The notes under the pieces are model-generated. The model saw only the letters and a list, made by a program, of their open reading frames with translations, ran no database searches and had not been told where the DNA came from. A stretch of 64,000 nt of DNA from Legionella busanensis (GTDB taxonomy: Bacteria; Pseudomonadota; Gammaproteobacteria; Legionellales; Legionellaceae): positions 1 through 64,000 of the forward strand of contig NZ_UGOD01000006.1 in NCBI RefSeq assembly GCF_900461525.1, read 5' to 3'. Every line of letters begins with the position of its first letter. The stretch's first letter is position 1. The translations under genes and the position numbers were made by a program. Below are positions 26,796-37,135 of the stretch, piece after piece.

Positions 26796-27444
26796 GTATT
26801 ATAAAAAATTAGACACGCTAAACCAGTTAAATCGATTGTTACTGGTGTGCTGTGGCGCATTTTTTCTTCTAACGCTTTGGCTTGGTTTTGCATTAATGAA
26901 AGCACCAAGTAAGTTGCAGATTTGGTTAACGCCTTCCATAAGTGCTAATGGCGGCTTGATTAAAGCAGAGGACATTCCCGATGAATACGTGCATGGGTTT
27001 GTAGCAACACTAATTCCTCACCTTCATTCTTGGCAAGCTCAGGGGGCAGAGGCATTTAATCAAAAGATACTGTCCTACCAACATTATTTCACGCCCAGAT
27101 TTCAGGATGTGCTTGCAGCTAATCAAGACGCGCTTGACAAAGCAGGCCTTTTTTCACGAACACAGCTAACTAGCCTGTATCGGTTTTTAGAGCCAAATGA
27201 TGTGAAACGGCTAAGTCATACTAGTTGGGAGGTTCATCTGGTTCTTAGGCTTACTCAGAAACTTAATAATCACTCCACCATGGTCATTGCTGACAAAGTG
27301 GTGGATTACCACTATCGCGTGGTTAAAGTGAATGTCTCTAAATTACAAAATCCATTTGGGCTCGCCCTTGATGGCTACAGCCAGCCTGAGCGTTTAATTA
27401 AAGATTTATTAAGTGCCGATGGCAAAGGAGAGAATCATTCATGA
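26788..27444 (+). CDS. ICE protein, PFL_4703 family (TIGR03746), TraE/VirB8-like
   Basis: The product (218 aa) starts at the ATG at 26788 (TTGGAGG upstream; a longer frame adds four residues). One N-terminal membrane helix (20-40) is followed by a periplasmic domain with ITPSISANGG-like strands, matching VirB8/TraE scaffold proteins. The stop overlaps the next start. Confidence 0.72.
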   Translation: MFEYYKKLDTLNQLNRLLLVCCGAFFLLTLWLGFALMKAPSKLQIWLTPSISANGGLIKAEDIPDEYVHGFVATLIPHLHSWQAQGAEAFNQKILSYQHYFTPRFQDVLAANQDALDKAGLFSRTQLTSLYRFLEPNDVKRLSHTSWEVHLVLRLTQKLNNHSTMVIADKVVDYHYRVVKVNVSKLQNPFGLALDGYSQPERLIKDLLSADGKGENHS

Positions 27445-28268
27445 ACGCAAAATTACTCGTTATTTTATTAGGATTTCTTATAAGTTTCTGCGTAAGCGCT
27501 TTGCAAACAGAGCATATGCTTTGGGAAAAAGCACCGCTTGCCATTGGACTGCCTTTAAATGAAGAGCGTGTGATTCGATTTCCATCGCCCATCTCCATTG
27601 TTGATTCAGAGTTAGATGAAGACTTAAACGTGCTTAAAATAGATGATGCGTTGTATATCAAAGCGCGAAAGCCCTTTCATCATAAACGTTTAATTGTTCA
27701 ATTGATGCCAGACGGTGAGCTTTTGGTACTTAATTTGTCAGCCAATGAAAGCGCGCTCCCCGTGGCACCAATAGAAATCATGCTGTCTTACAATCAAGAG
27801 GCGCCTAGTCAAGGCACTGAAGAACAAACTGCGACAAGCAAGCAGGGCTTAGTAGGCGCTAATGAGGCAATGGCTGGTGATATCATTAACCCCGTCTCTC
27901 TAACCCGTTTTGCTATTCAGTCATTGTATGTACCTGAGCGCCTCTTATATAGGCTGCCGGGCGTTGTAAGAGTGGCGATGCAGACTCAAAAAACCGTCCA
28001 ATTAGTGTATGGTGCAAGTGTTAGTGCGCACCCTTTAATTTCTTGGCAAGCAAACGAGTTGTATGTTACGGCTGTTGAATTAAAAAACGACTTAACTAAA
28101 ACAATTGTGCTTGACCCAAGACAATTGATAGGCGAGTGGCAAACGGCAACCTTTTATCCTACGAACACCTTAAAACCCCGTGCCCATCATGAAACTACCA
28201 CTGTTTTTTTAGTGTCATCAAGACCCTTTGGTGATGCCTTAAAAGCACTTAAGGGGTATGTACGATGA
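27441..28268 (+). CDS. ICE protein, PFL_4704 family (TIGR03749), TraK/VirB9-like
   Basis: The product (275 aa) has a signal peptide ending CVSALQ and a beta-rich secretin-associated body (ERVIRFPSPI, then ALYIKARKPFHHKRLIVQL). TraK-like proteins form the outer-membrane core complex with TraV and TraB. The stop overlaps the next gene's start (ACGATGA). Confidence 0.75.
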   Translation: MNAKLLVILLGFLISFCVSALQTEHMLWEKAPLAIGLPLNEERVIRFPSPISIVDSELDEDLNVLKIDDALYIKARKPFHHKRLIVQLMPDGELLVLNLSANESALPVAPIEIMLSYNQEAPSQGTEEQTATSKQGLVGANEAMAGDIINPVSLTRFAIQSLYVPERLLYRLPGVVRVAMQTQKTVQLVYGASVSAHPLISWQANELYVTAVELKNDLTKTIVLDPRQLIGEWQTATFYPTNTLKPRAHHETTTVFLVSSRPFGDALKALKGYVR

Positions 28269-29644
28269 ATCGTCATGTAGGTCTTAAAGTATTAACTGGT
28301 GCGGTGGTGTTAGTGGTTTTAGTTGTTTTAAGTAGTGGTAAAACAACCTCCCTTAAGCAAGAGCCCTCTAGGGAGACTATCAATAATGTCAATCAAGCCA
28401 TTGCTAGTCAATTTAATGACAATATTCGCGATGTCTCAGCTCGTCTTATGGAAGATGAAAAAAAGATTGATGAGTTAGCACAAAAAAATCAGGAATTAAT
28501 GGCACAAAATGAATTGCTGCTGGCGGTAAAAGAGCAAAAGAGTGAGGCTGTGGGCGATGCACTAACCCCTGAAGTCAAAGACATGATTGCAGCGCTTAAA
28601 AAAGAATTGGCAGCGGTTAAAGCACAACGAAAAACAACGAAAATCACAGACTATGCCTTAAATGATAGTGACGCTTTAGCCTCTCCCTCAAATCACTTTA
28701 AAGACATGGATGCGCTTTTAGTAAAAAGAAGATTATCAGAAGCTGAGTTAAGTTATTGGCAAAAGCTTAAAACAAAAAGGCAAGCTTTTGCCAAAAAAGC
28801 GCACTTAAAAACTACTTTGCCCTCTAAGCACGGCCAAGAAAAAGGTATCCCTTATTATACGCTTCCAGCAGGCTCTGATTTAGGAAACAGTGTTTTACTC
28901 TCAGCCCTTATTGGGGAAGTGCCCGTTGAAGGAAAGCTCATGCAACCCTTATTCCCTTTTTCAGCCCTCATAAGTTCTCATGACTTAATAGCCTCTAATG
29001 GCGTGCCATTACCTCCTGATATTTCAGGCATGAAAATCAATGGCTATGCCATTGGGGTGGGCTCCTTTTTGGATAACATCTCTTGTGTTAGAGCGTATGT
29101 GACCTCGGTACTGTTTACTTTTCAAGATGGCCATTTTGTAGTGGTCGGTAATGAAGAGATGAAAAATTCCGCAGAGCTTGTCAATAACGAAAGTCTTGGG
29201 TATTTAACCACCTCCTTTGGGAATCCCTGTATTCATGGCACGTATTTTACAAATGCCCCTCGTGTGCTAGCCGCCATGATGGCCTCTGGCGGTATTCAAA
29301 GCGGGGGTAATGCGCTGTCGCAATGGCAAATGAGTTATTTCGCAGGACCCAATGGTGGGGCGGCAATACCTACAGGCTCTTTTGCCAAATATGCAGGCGG
29401 CGAGGCTTTAGCTGGCGGCGCTGTCAAAGCGGCTGATTGGCTGGAAAAGCGAATCCAAGGTAGTTTTGACATGGTGTTTGTGCCAGCTAGCTTTAAGTGT
29501 GAACAAGGTGGAAGGCTTACTTGGTGTGTTAACCACGTCTCGTTTCATTTAACCAAAACCATATCTATTGATAAAGAACCGTTAGGGAGGCTAATTCATT
29601 ATGGTCATGCGCAGCAGTATAACCGCGATTTTTCTTTGCGCTAG
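28265..29644 (+). CDS. ICE protein, PFL_4705 family (TIGR03752), TraB/VirB10-like
   Basis: The product (459 aa) has one N-terminal membrane helix (8-25), a coiled coil (45-125) and a C-terminal beta-barrel domain (from ~185) with LPAGSDLGNSVLLSALIGEV and GYAIGVGSFLD, as in VirB10/TraB proteins spanning both membranes. The 3' end overlaps the lipoprotein gene by 44 nt. Confidence 0.78.
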   Translation: MNRHVGLKVLTGAVVLVVLVVLSSGKTTSLKQEPSRETINNVNQAIASQFNDNIRDVSARLMEDEKKIDELAQKNQELMAQNELLLAVKEQKSEAVGDALTPEVKDMIAALKKELAAVKAQRKTTKITDYALNDSDALASPSNHFKDMDALLVKRRLSEAELSYWQKLKTKRQAFAKKAHLKTTLPSKHGQEKGIPYYTLPAGSDLGNSVLLSALIGEVPVEGKLMQPLFPFSALISSHDLIASNGVPLPPDISGMKINGYAIGVGSFLDNISCVRAYVTSVLFTFQDGHFVVVGNEEMKNSAELVNNESLGYLTTSFGNPCIHGTYFTNAPRVLAAMMASGGIQSGGNALSQWQMSYFAGPNGGAAIPTGSFAKYAGGEALAGGAVKAADWLEKRIQGSFDMVFVPASFKCEQGGRLTWCVNHVSFHLTKTISIDKEPLGRLIHYGHAQQYNRDFSLR

Positions 29645-29993
29645 TAGTTTTATTCTACTGCCTGGATGTTCCAAAAACGTATCAGCAGGTGGGGTGCCTG
29701 AAGCAGGTTTAACGGTGAGCCAAATTTATCATCAAAGCATGGCAAATACCGCCCAAATCTCATCTACGCCAACTTATAGGAGGGTAGGTAAGGTTAATTT
29801 CGACGGTTATATTCGCGAGGCTCAAACGGAGGTGCAAGCAAAATTTAAGACGCTAGATAATCCTGCTATTCCTATTTTTATCTATCCGCACGTCACCCAA
29901 CTTGGTGATGAGCAATTGATAAAACCAGGATTTACCTCTGAATTTTTTCTCTACAAGCAAAATCAATTTGCACTTGCTAATGAATACTATTAA
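29601..29993 (+). CDS. Conjugative transfer lipoprotein (TIGR03751), TraV/VirB7-like
   Basis: The product (130 aa) has a lipobox LLPGCSK (Cys at ~23) after a hydrophobic signal, then a conserved SQIYHQSMANTAQ region. The lipid-anchored protein would secure the TraK-TraB core to the outer membrane. GGGAGG lies ten bases before the ATG at 29601. Confidence 0.75.
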   Translation: MVMRSSITAIFLCASSFILLPGCSKNVSAGGVPEAGLTVSQIYHQSMANTAQISSTPTYRRVGKVNFDGYIREAQTEVQAKFKTLDNPAIPIFIYPHVTQLGDEQLIKPGFTSEFFLYKQNQFALANEYY

Positions 29994-30004
29994 GTGAGGA
30001 TAAA

Positions 30005-32806
30005 ATGCGGCAATTACACAAAACACTCGATTGGGTGATAGGGCCTCAAAGTAACGATAGCGTTTTGACTAACGCTATAAAAAAAAGATATGAGACAAGC
30101 CTTCCTTCTTTGCTATCTCATTGGGCTTGTGTTGATTTTTGTGATGATAAAAATATGTTTTTACTTGCTGATGGGGTAAGCGTTGGGTCTGGTTTTGAAA
30201 TAGGCGATATTGCCGCAGAAGCCGCATCGATTGACTACATTCAAATCTTATTTGAGCGCATTAAAGAAACCTTCTCTTATGTAGTCCCGCTTTATAAAGA
30301 AAATCCTTGGGTGATGCAATTTTTTGTGCAGGATGAATACAGTTTGCAGCCGGTTTTAAAAAGTATTGCCAATGCGGTGGTACCTGCCTGCCAAGAAAGC
30401 CTCTTTACGGCAGATTATCTGCATCGACTTCAAGATTTAATGACGAAAATGACTTCTGAGCGAGGGTTATTTATTGATCCCAAAACCGACTTGCCTTATC
30501 GAGGACGGCAACGCCGAATTAGACTTTTATTTTATCGGCTATACCAAGAGCCTTCTGCCATAACGCGCGAGGCAACTGTGCAAGAGCATGAAGAGGTTAT
30601 TGGCCAAATTTATACAAAGTTAAAAGCCCCAGGACTTACGTTAAAGCGCCTAACGGGTAAAAATTATTATCAATGGTGGGTAAGGTGGTTTCATCCTTCT
30701 CCTACTCAAACGAAGGGTGATATTAATAGTTGGCTTGCTAAAATGCCATACCCTTATCAAAGATCTGCTGGCTTTAATCTCGCCAACGCCGTATTAGGTG
30801 AGATAAAAAGTGATGATAAAGGCTTTTATTTTGATAATTTGCCACATCGGGTGATGTATGTCGATGGTCTTAAAGCGCCACCTGTACCCGGCCTTCTCTC
30901 GCGTGAAAGGCCGCAAGATAACCCCAAGCATTGTTATGCTTTCCTCGATAAATTACCTGAAGGGTCAATGTATACGCTTTCGGTTGTTTTTTCTGATGAT
31001 GAGGCGATTCATACGCATCTAAAGCGCTTGGAAAAAGGCATTATTGGCACAAGTAGTCTGCCTTCACTTGCGCGTGAGGATATCAAACAAGCACGCAATG
31101 AGCTTAGTATGGGTAATCGATTATATTGGGTTAATCAAGCGGTGTTATATCGCGCCTCTTGTGAAAAGGAGCTTTTAAACGTTGAAAAAACACTTAAAAA
31201 TCTCTTTTTTGATATCAAGATGCCCCTTATTGATGTGGCTTATGATCTACATCCTTTAAATAGCTATTTAAATTGCCTGCCCTTTAATTTTTCGCCTCTG
31301 TATGCCCGCAAACACTTAAGCTTTGACCGCTTAATGTATGCCTCAGAGCTTGCGTGCCTCTTGCCCGTTTATGGGCGCTTTAAAGGCGCAAAACATCTTC
31401 CTTGTTTTTGCTTTTTTAATCGATTAGGGGAGCCTGTGTTATTTGATGTCTTAAGCCATGAGTTTGTGAGTCAAAATTCTCATATGGCGCTTTTTGCAAG
31501 CTCAGGTGGTGGTAAATCGGTGCTGACCGGATTAATGGTGAATGCCTTGATGGCGATGAAAAACGCCCGCATTGTCTTGTTTGAGATGGGCAACAGTTTT
31601 GACCGCCTACTTGTGCATTGCGAGCAATACGGGAAAAAGGTAAGTCGATTGCTTTTAAGTAAAGATAAAACGAAGGCGGTCCCCTTAAATCCCTTTTGTG
31701 ATGCTTATTTGGCGCTACCTGATATTGGTTATTGCCAGAATAGAGATAGCTTAAAGCAAAAAGCGAAGCTTGTGTATGAGTTAACAGCGAACTTAGGTCA
31801 AAGGGCTTGTTCCGACGAAGACTTAATTGCTGAGTCGCGTGATTACTTATCAGAGTTAGCGCTCGCCTTACGAACGATGTTAACAGAAGCTAATGAGGGA
31901 GAGGAGCAAGCCTTTACGCTTGCTGATGAATCGCTGCTGTTGCAAGTGTTAAGTGATGCCATTGTGCATTCCTGGGAAGCAGGCATCCCGCAGATGTTAA
32001 CTGAACATGTGGTAGAGGCATTTAAGCGTCGCCTTGTTTTCGAAGAATCAGGACGTAAAAAAGAGCGCTTACAAGACATGCACGATAGATTACTGACTTA
32101 CGTGATTAATCCAACGAAAGCGGCTTTTTTTAATGTGCCCACCGACCCCTTAAAAGACTTTGATATTTTTCATATTGATGTTTCGGCCATGAAGGATAAT
32201 AAGGGTCAACTTGCCTTAGTTATGGCGTCTCTTTTACCACGAATTTTAGCACTCGCTGAAGCAACCCAAGAGACAGAGCGGCCGACTTTTTTAGTAATTG
32301 ATGAGGCACATTTACAGTTTGATATTGATGTGATTGTCGCACTTTGCCTGTTGATTGCCAAAGTCGCTCGAAAATTAGGGCTTTGGCTTGTGCCAGTCAC
32401 TCAAAACATCAGTGATTTAAGTTCCGCTAAAGCTACAAAAATTTTATCCCTTTTAGAAACCTGGATTGTATTAGGTTTTAATGAGCAGGAGCTTGCCGAT
32501 TTGCAACGATTTAAAGCAATCTCCCCTGAACAAGAGGCGCTCCTTCGAAGTATTGATTCTCAAAAAGGGCTTTATGCTGAAGCGGTGGTATTGGGCTCTC
32601 GTTATCAAGGCCTCTTTAGAGTCATCCCGCCTCGGTATTTATTAGCGTTGCTGATGACTGAAAAACAAGAAAAAGCTACCCGCAGAGTATTGGAGCAAGA
32701 ACATGGCATTCTTAAAGCCGCAGAGCTTATGGCTCATCAGTTGGAAAATAAAACAACATCAAGTCGCCAAGATGATTATTTTTTCGATGATGATTTCTTT
32801 TCATGA
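30005..32806 (+). CDS. traC: Conjugative transfer ATPase, PFL_4706 family (TraC/VirB4-like)
   Basis: The product (933 aa) has no membrane helix and a C-terminal RecA-like motor domain: Walker A SSGGGKSVLTG (near residue 500), Walker B TFLVIDEAH (near 760) and a following PVTQNISDL motif. Such ATPases power pilus biogenesis and substrate passage at the inner-membrane face. Length matches the family. Confidence 0.88.
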   Translation: MRQLHKTLDWVIGPQSNDSVLTNAIKKRYETSLPSLLSHWACVDFCDDKNMFLLADGVSVGSGFEIGDIAAEAASIDYIQILFERIKETFSYVVPLYKENPWVMQFFVQDEYSLQPVLKSIANAVVPACQESLFTADYLHRLQDLMTKMTSERGLFIDPKTDLPYRGRQRRIRLLFYRLYQEPSAITREATVQEHEEVIGQIYTKLKAPGLTLKRLTGKNYYQWWVRWFHPSPTQTKGDINSWLAKMPYPYQRSAGFNLANAVLGEIKSDDKGFYFDNLPHRVMYVDGLKAPPVPGLLSRERPQDNPKHCYAFLDKLPEGSMYTLSVVFSDDEAIHTHLKRLEKGIIGTSSLPSLAREDIKQARNELSMGNRLYWVNQAVLYRASCEKELLNVEKTLKNLFFDIKMPLIDVAYDLHPLNSYLNCLPFNFSPLYARKHLSFDRLMYASELACLLPVYGRFKGAKHLPCFCFFNRLGEPVLFDVLSHEFVSQNSHMALFASSGGGKSVLTGLMVNALMAMKNARIVLFEMGNSFDRLLVHCEQYGKKVSRLLLSKDKTKAVPLNPFCDAYLALPDIGYCQNRDSLKQKAKLVYELTANLGQRACSDEDLIAESRDYLSELALALRTMLTEANEGEEQAFTLADESLLLQVLSDAIVHSWEAGIPQMLTEHVVEAFKRRLVFEESGRKKERLQDMHDRLLTYVINPTKAAFFNVPTDPLKDFDIFHIDVSAMKDNKGQLALVMASLLPRILALAEATQETERPTFLVIDEAHLQFDIDVIVALCLLIAKVARKLGLWLVPVTQNISDLSSAKATKILSLLETWIVLGFNEQELADLQRFKAISPEQEALLRSIDSQKGLYAEAVVLGSRYQGLFRVIPPRYLLALLMTEKQEKATRRVLEQEHGILKAAELMAHQLENKTTSSRQDDYFFDDDFFS

Positions 32807-33146
32807 TGTGTCGTGGTCTTTGCAGACATTGACACTAAAGACCATAGAGTTCTTTACCTTGAGTTCAGACTCTCTGGCAATCGGGCACTATCCTGTGACC
32901 TTATGTTTAATGGATAAAAAGGATGCACTAGATAGAGCGCTTCATGAACAATTAAAACGGCAAGCGATTAAAGAGGGGGTCAAGGCATTGACCAACGATT
33001 ATGAAACTTTCTTTAGGTGTGCGCTTAAGGCGGACCTTTATCAATTAACTTACCTGCCGGCAATTGTTTTTAATGGGGAGGCAGTCATTTATGGCATAAA
33101 CGATATTGATAAGGCAGTTTCGCTTTGGAAGGCCCATTATGCTTAA
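32787..33146 (+). CDS. ICE protein, PFL_4709 family (TIGR03757)
   Basis: The product (119 aa from 32787) overlaps the ATPase end. It contains TIEFFTLSSDSL, RALHEQLKRQAIKEG and the conserved ending YLPAIVFNGEAVIYGINDID, a thioredoxin-fold-like pattern lacking a CxxC. The expected signal peptide is not evident from this start, so the start is uncertain. Confidence 0.65.
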   Translation: MMISFHDVSWSLQTLTLKTIEFFTLSSDSLAIGHYPVTLCLMDKKDALDRALHEQLKRQAIKEGVKALTNDYETFFRCALKADLYQLTYLPAIVFNGEAVIYGINDIDKAVSLWKAHYA

Positions 33147-34131
33147 ATTCCTAACGTGTTGGATGGCGTTACTTGTGCCTGCTACCCTGTTTGGCTTAGA
33201 AAGCACGAAGCCACCTAAGCCATTAACGACCATTCAAATTGGTCTTCACATTACCTCTAAGATGCTTACTTATTCCCATATCAAATTGAAAGGAGTTTGT
33301 GTATGGTTTTCAAAAGGTAAAATTATTACTTCTCCTGCAATTTCTCAATTTGTACCTGATTTACTGGTAACAGTGTCTAATAGGCCTGGTGAAAACCCTT
33401 GGCGTGAAGCAGGCGCTTTGGTTGAAAACAAGGCGGCGATTGCAGGGTATCAACGTATTTATCAAACCGCCCTTGGTTTTCCTTTAGGATTTGGTAATGA
33501 CAGCTTGCTTGCAAATCCTTCGCACTTAAATGAAGGGCATACACGCGTTGTAAGTGTGTTTGGTGCGCCTACCAATTATTTGCACCTCCCGAGTTTGACG
33601 CATAAACCAGAAACCTCTTTTCCAATCATTTATTATTCATCTTTAGCGGATGCGGTGATGGAGCGAAGTGAGGCAGCAGAACTTGCCTATCTGGCAATCC
33701 GCCCTCACCTTTTACTCGGGCATGAAATAGGCACAACCTTAAATCATTGGGGTTTTGAAATGCCGCGCCTTATGTATGTGACCCAACCTTATCGGTTTAG
33801 GGCATCTGTTGTGGCAGCCATGCATGCAGCAGACATTGTCACTAATCAAAAAAATATACACATCTATTATCCCACCACCAATCGATGTGGCAAAGATTGC
33901 ATCATTGCTAATGTGATTTATGACCCGAAACAAAAGCATGTCATTTGGCAGGAAGTTTATCCTCGAAATCGCCGCATTGTTCCTGGAAATGCCAATGATT
34001 TTGGGACAAAGGATGAGAAGGCGGGCAATAGCAATTACATCTTTGTGGTTTGGCGAAAATACGAGGGATGTGTTCAGCAGAAAGGTAAATTAATCAGTGG
34101 AATTGGAATGGGACGCCCCCATAGACGCTAA
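33139..34131 (+). CDS. traU: ICE protein, PFL_4710 family (TIGR03756), TraU-like
   Basis: The product (330 aa) starts at the ATG at 33139, overlapping the previous stop; signal peptide MLKFLTCWMALLVPATLFG. The TraU features follow: KLKGVCVWFSKGKI, PEIGTTLNHWGFE-like strands and Cys-containing RCGKDCIIANVIYD. It is a periplasmic mating-pair protein needed for DNA transfer. Confidence 0.8.
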   Translation: MLKFLTCWMALLVPATLFGLESTKPPKPLTTIQIGLHITSKMLTYSHIKLKGVCVWFSKGKIITSPAISQFVPDLLVTVSNRPGENPWREAGALVENKAAIAGYQRIYQTALGFPLGFGNDSLLANPSHLNEGHTRVVSVFGAPTNYLHLPSLTHKPETSFPIIYYSSLADAVMERSEAAELAYLAIRPHLLLGHEIGTTLNHWGFEMPRLMYVTQPYRFRASVVAAMHAADIVTNQKNIHIYYPTTNRCGKDCIIANVIYDPKQKHVIWQEVYPRNRRIVPGNANDFGTKDEKAGNSNYIFVVWRKYEGCVQQKGKLISGIGMGRPHRR

Positions 34132-34143
34132 TGAGGTGAGAAA

Positions 34144-35544
34144 ATGAAAAAATCTCTAATAGGTTTAAGCATGATGGTGGCAAGTGCGTCTCAGGCAACC
34201 TTGTTTCCAGAAAAATCAGAGTATTATTATCAACTCGGTGGGGGCTCCGATGTCTATGTGCCGGCTATTAATCACACCGAAAAAGTAACGATTGGTGGGC
34301 AGATAGGTGTAGATGGCGTTTTAAATTGTGCCACGTTTAATCCGGTAGTAACCATTGGTAATTCCTTTAATGGTATTAAAGATAAAATTGCTGGTGTTCC
34401 AGCGAGCCTCATTGATGGGTTAAAAGGCGGGGTGGCGGGTTACCCCATGTATAAACTCAGTCAATCTATGCCTGCTTTATATAATATCATTCAAAATACC
34501 GCCTTTAGTGCTCAAAATGAATTTCAAATGCGCTTATCGGATTGTCATCGAGTAAAGAGTAATCTTGAAAATGGTAGCTCACCGATAAGTGCTTTACTGT
34601 CAGTCTCTGATTCCGAAGGTTGGATTGAATCAGCAGCGCGCGCCGCCGCCAATAATAAAAATGCACCGGTTGATATTACGGAATCTTCTAAAACAATTGC
34701 TAAAAAATCAGAAGAATACGGTATTCCTTGGGTTCATAAAGCCAAAGGCAACTCCGGTGGAAAATACCAAGAGCCGATTGAAGTCATTTCTGATGTGGTC
34801 ATCGCAGGTTTTAACTTGTTGTTAAATCCTTCTCGAGCGTTAGATGACAAAACAGCTGTTTCCGATACGCTAAAAAAGAACAATCCTTTTACTCAGATTT
34901 GGCCTTCTCCTAAAAAAGCGGCTGACTGGGCGGTGCTGGTGTTGGGAGATATTAAAATTTCGCACGCAAAAGTTGCTGGCAGTAGGGATGCTAAAGCAGG
35001 CGTGGGACTTGTGACTTTACTGCAGAGTTGTCCAAAAATTGCTGATTCTAAAACCTGTAGCGTTAATGTCGCTGATTTCTTATGGAAGCTTGTTGATGGC
35101 AAGTTAGCCTCTACCGACGTTAATTTAAGAAAGTTATCCGCTGGAAATATTCTAATCACGCAAGACATTATTTCTGCGATTAGAGGCCTTCGCCGTGAAG
35201 AGCAAATCATCACAGTTACTAAACTTGCAGAAGAAATTGCTATTCAGAGCTTATTAGAAGAAGCCTTGATGTTAAAGCGACTGTTGCAAGCTGGTTTTCA
35301 AATTCAAGAAGTTCAGCAGTTAAAGCCGGTACAGACCATGGTTTTGCAATCACTTAAAAAACTTGACTCTGAAATTGCAGAGCTGTCTTTTGAACAAGAC
35401 GTGCGCAAACGCATGATGACCAATACTTTAAACGTCATTATGGGGGTTAGAGACCAACAGTTAAATGAAAGTCGCCTCGTAAATCCTGCGGCCTTAGATG
35501 TGATTAAGAATGGTGCTGTCTATAAACAGGCTAAAAAGGAGTAG
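34144..35544 (+). CDS. ICE protein, PFL_4711 family (TIGR03755), TraH-like
   Basis: The product (466 aa) has a signal peptide (MKKSLIGLSMMVASASQA) and the GG-rich conserved start YYQLGGGSDVYVPAINHTEK. The C-terminal third is a coiled coil (350-440). Family members act in pilus assembly and mating-pair stabilisation with TraG and TraU. Confidence 0.78.
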   Translation: MKKSLIGLSMMVASASQATLFPEKSEYYYQLGGGSDVYVPAINHTEKVTIGGQIGVDGVLNCATFNPVVTIGNSFNGIKDKIAGVPASLIDGLKGGVAGYPMYKLSQSMPALYNIIQNTAFSAQNEFQMRLSDCHRVKSNLENGSSPISALLSVSDSEGWIESAARAAANNKNAPVDITESSKTIAKKSEEYGIPWVHKAKGNSGGKYQEPIEVISDVVIAGFNLLLNPSRALDDKTAVSDTLKKNNPFTQIWPSPKKAADWAVLVLGDIKISHAKVAGSRDAKAGVGLVTLLQSCPKIADSKTCSVNVADFLWKLVDGKLASTDVNLRKLSAGNILITQDIISAIRGLRREEQIITVTKLAEEIAIQSLLEEALMLKRLLQAGFQIQEVQQLKPVQTMVLQSLKKLDSEIAELSFEQDVRKRMMTNTLNVIMGVRDQQLNESRLVNPAALDVIKNGAVYKQAKKE

Positions 35545-35549
35545 GAGAT

Positions 35550-37121
35550 ATGATTGTTTTTAGTCCATTATCGTTATACACCACCTATTTAGGCTGGCAA
35601 CAGTATGATGTGATTTACTTAGCCCTTTGGCAAACAGGAATTTTGTACTTAGGCTTTGTTGCTATTGCTTGGCGGTTCTTAAAAAACCTCTTAGCCTCTG
35701 CAAGTGCTACCCATCAGATGTCAGAACACGCGTTAAACCAATTTTTATTTGAATTAGCTTTGGCGGTTTTAATCTGTGGCTTATTTGTTTACCCCTCCAT
35801 AACGTTGCAGCAAAAAGGAGTAGTGTTTAAACCGGTGTGCACCTTAGGAGGTGCCAACACCAAAGACTCAAGCATTAAAGACACAGGCACGACCTACGAT
35901 GAATCATTTGCGGATGTATTAACAGAGCAAGTCAAAATTCCTCTAGGCTTTGTGCTTCTTCAAAATCTAGCCTCTAGCATGACCTATGGGTTAATGAAGG
36001 TTACCGGCTGCTCAGATAGTCTTCAGGCGATAAAAGGGGATTTAATTTCCACGCATATTCCCCAAGCCCTTAAAAAGCAAGCGCTTGATTTCCATCACCA
36101 ATGTTATTTAGAGGCGAAAACCGCGTATTTAAATACGACACGAACCCCGACAGAGCAAGCTAAGGTGCAAAAAATCTTGCAGCAGTATGGTGGTGAAGAT
36201 GATTTAAACTGGATGGGGTCGAAAGTACTACAAACCTTTTACTATCAAGATTTAAAAGCGAGAAGCCCTGTTCCTGGATTTTCCTATGCTTCAAATCCGT
36301 CGTCTCATTTTGAAGACGCTGGTAAAGATGATAAAGCGGTTGCTGCGCATAAACCTGAACATGGTTATCCAACCTGTGAAGCTTGGTGGGATAAAATTAA
36401 AGCAGATTTGGTGGATACGTCTAACAAAGCATCCTGGTATGACGAGCACTTGGGCAAATGGAATGTAGGGCATCGTGTAGCTGAATATAAAATGAACCAC
36501 AAAATAGGGTGGGGTAGCCAACTCAGTGCCGATGATTTTATTGCTCGCGTGTTGCTTCAAGATGAAACAGGATTACAACTTTCTGCTAATGAAGCACTAA
36601 TGGATAACACTAATGGCACCTTTAAAACCGCCGCGTCTCGTGCGTTAATCAATACAGGGCAATGGTTTAAATCCTTTACAACGACTCCTTTAAAGCGTGA
36701 AGCGATTTTGCAATCGTTACCCATCATGCAAGCATTTTTTTATTTTTTCTTAATCATCTTAACCCCATTTATATTGGCGTTAAGTGGCTATAGTACGAAA
36801 GCGGTTGGTAGCCTTTGCGCTTTACTCTTCATGGCTATTTTTATGCAATATTTGTGGCATCTTGGCAGCTTTCTGGAGCGCGCAACGGTCAATAGCCTTG
36901 GTGAAACAAATGTTGTCTCGGCCATGCAAAACATGATGGTTTTATTTTATTTCATCGCGCCGCTTATTTTATTGAAATTGTCTGCTCATTTTGGAGGCGA
37001 GGGCGGGGGGGTATTAAATGGCTTGCTAACTTCGGGACAAGAATTTGTTAACGATAAAGAGCAAATGGGGCAAAACATTGCCAGAGTAGGCGCCAAGGTC
37101 GCTTCAAAGGGGTTGGTATGA
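35550..37121 (+). CDS. traG: TraG N-terminal-domain mating-pair protein
   Basis: The product (523 aa) has membrane helices near residues 25-45, 68-88 and a cluster at 390-480, around a large periplasmic loop, as in the N-terminal domain of F/SXT TraG. TraG stabilises mating pairs and is the target of entry exclusion. The last gene of this contiguous + strand run before the antisense gene. Confidence 0.82.
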   Translation: MIVFSPLSLYTTYLGWQQYDVIYLALWQTGILYLGFVAIAWRFLKNLLASASATHQMSEHALNQFLFELALAVLICGLFVYPSITLQQKGVVFKPVCTLGGANTKDSSIKDTGTTYDESFADVLTEQVKIPLGFVLLQNLASSMTYGLMKVTGCSDSLQAIKGDLISTHIPQALKKQALDFHHQCYLEAKTAYLNTTRTPTEQAKVQKILQQYGGEDDLNWMGSKVLQTFYYQDLKARSPVPGFSYASNPSSHFEDAGKDDKAVAAHKPEHGYPTCEAWWDKIKADLVDTSNKASWYDEHLGKWNVGHRVAEYKMNHKIGWGSQLSADDFIARVLLQDETGLQLSANEALMDNTNGTFKTAASRALINTGQWFKSFTTTPLKREAILQSLPIMQAFFYFFLIILTPFILALSGYSTKAVGSLCALLFMAIFMQYLWHLGSFLERATVNSLGETNVVSAMQNMMVLFYFIAPLILLKLSAHFGGEGGGVLNGLLTSGQEFVNDKEQMGQNIARVGAKVASKGLV

Positions 37122-37135
37122 GCAGGAAATTAATC

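Noticed and set aside
33990-34016. TTTTGGGACA inside the TraU-like gene, and CGGGACA in the TraG gene at ~37034
   Set aside because: They are ordinary codons in conserved coding sequence with no flanking agreement to the array motif, so not counted as copies.
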